The translations under genes were made by a program, and so were the position numbers. The notes below the pieces were generated by a model. That model was not told where the DNA came from. It searched no databases and was given only the letters and a program-made list of their open reading frames with translations. Below, in pieces: positions 4,576 through 5,249 of a stretch of DNA of 5,249 bases (the first letter of the stretch is position 1; each line of letters opens with the position of its first letter). Source of the DNA: Thermoplasmata archaeon. GTDB lineage: Archaea > Thermoplasmatota > Thermoplasmata > GCA-020350865. Location: NCBI GenBank assembly GCA_020350865.1, contig CP070726.1, positions 2,380,521-2,385,769 on the forward strand, read 5' to 3'.

Positions 4576-5249
4576 CTAGGGCCAAGGTTCTGCTTCTTTC
4601 CAGAAATGCCCGAATATGGCATCCACCCACCGCCTGAAGGATTCATCCTCGCCAATCAATCCCATGCTGTAATCCACTTTGCCACGGGCATCCCTTATGG
4701 CCACACCCGCCATTTTCTCGGTCATCTTGAGACCAAGTGGCACCATCTTTAGGGTTCTGATTTCGAAACTCTCCCCTGTTCTGGACCTGTACTCCTTGGG
4801 GATATCGGCATCCTCCGGATATATCTTCTTTATTACCACGCCCTCGTCGTTCTTTTTACTGTCCAGCTCCACCAATCCTCTCATCACTTCCACAGATATC
4901 ACATGGATATATTCTTCGGCATTGATGCTCGCTTCTTTGATTATCGACGAAGTCTCCAGTGTACCCGAGGTAAAGCTTCCTTTGGCCATGGAATCGAGCC
5001 AATGAAGGTGTTCCGGTAGGTGCGAGAGGTCGTGAGCGAGAAAAAAGTCGATATTTTTGGTGAGGAATTCCAGCTTCGCAATCTCACCGATTATTATTGC
5101 GGAAAATGGGGTGATGCTGTAGTTGCTATCACTGTCCCGGTCAATCAATTTGGCCTTTGACAGCCTATCCAGATGTCTGGACACTTCTGCTGTTGTGATC
5201 TCCAGTTTTTTCGAAAGTGCGGACAGCCTCATGGGCTCCTCCCTTAACA
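4576..5249 (-). CDS. Archaeal winged-helix transcriptional regulator of the FilR1/COG4742 type, N-terminus beyond the right edge
   Basis: Residues are counted from the ATG at 5232. An HTH with its recognition helix at about 13-30 (TTAEVSRHLDRLSKAKLI) is followed by a short wing (NYSITP). Then comes the segment FFLAHDLSHLPE (63-74), a hallmark of the archaeal FilR1-type family. The rest, to about residue 215, resembles that family's alpha/beta sensor domain. It probably binds DNA as a dimer and senses an unknown signal. The frame is open upstream of this ATG to the window edge, adding L-R-E-E-P. In relatives the first HTH helix ends with just such a sequence before the MRLSAL position, so the true start probably lies outside the window and this Met is internal. 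Against that, AGGGAGGAG just before the ATG could serve as a ribosome binding site. It ends in TAG, 114 bases before the peptidase ATG, and may control that unit. The family call is fairly firm; the target and ligand are unknown. Confidence 0.83.
   Translation of the reverse strand, partial: LREEPMRLSALSKKLEITTAEVSRHLDRLSKAKLIDRDSDSNYSITPFSAIIIGEIAKLEFLTKNIDFFLAHDLSHLPEHLHWLDSMAKGSFTSGTLETSSIIKEASINAEEYIHVISVEVMRGLVELDSKKNDEGVVIKKIYPEDADIPKEYRSRTGESFEIRTLKMVPLGLKMTEKMAGVAIRDARGKVDYSMGLIGEDESFRRWVDAIFGHFWKEAEPWP

Noticed and set aside
1..5249. CRISPR array, insertion sequence, tRNA or rRNA
   Set aside because: No regularly spaced repeats, transposase, terminal inverted repeats or structured RNA sequence were seen on either strand.

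Overview
The window reads as archaeal chromosome. The signs are a regulator of the archaeal FilR1 (COG4742) type, an archaeal-style triosephosphate isomerase start, candidate BRE/TATA promoters with very short leaders, and a GGTGA ribosome binding site that fits the archaeal 16S tail. The secreted, membrane-anchored M14 peptidase with inserted calcium-type loops and the Na+-coupled transporter recall Thermoplasmatota and related Euryarchaeota. That lineage guess rests on general resemblance only.

All five genes lie on the minus strand. In transcription order they are: a winged-helix/FilR1-type regulator running off the right edge (4576 to beyond 5249); a secreted, membrane-tethered zinc carboxypeptidase (2602-4461); a neurotransmitter:sodium symporter family (SNF/NSS) transporter (1051-2577); a cysteine-rich double [4Fe-4S] ferredoxin-like protein (312-956); and the first 59 codons of triosephosphate isomerase (177 to beyond 1). 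The plus-strand open frames all look like shadows of these genes.

The peptidase and transporter are separated by only 24 bases and look like one transcription unit. A plausible division of labour is that the peptidase trims amino acids from peptides outside the cell and the symporter imports them with sodium. A perfect 7-bp inverted repeat lies directly upstream of the peptidase BRE/TATA and is a candidate operator, possibly for the regulator encoded just upstream. The ferredoxin gene has its own candidate promoter, preceded by an oligo-T terminator candidate, so it may be a separate unit.

The most striking point is at the left edge. The triosephosphate isomerase frame carries an in-frame TAG at codon 34, and isomerase-like sequence continues in the same frame beyond it. 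This is either a broken gene, a sequence error, or TAG read as an amino acid such as pyrrolysine. The regulator and transporter genes also end in TAG. Reading TAG as sense throughout would fuse the regulator to the peptidase signal peptide, which argues against genome-wide recoding.
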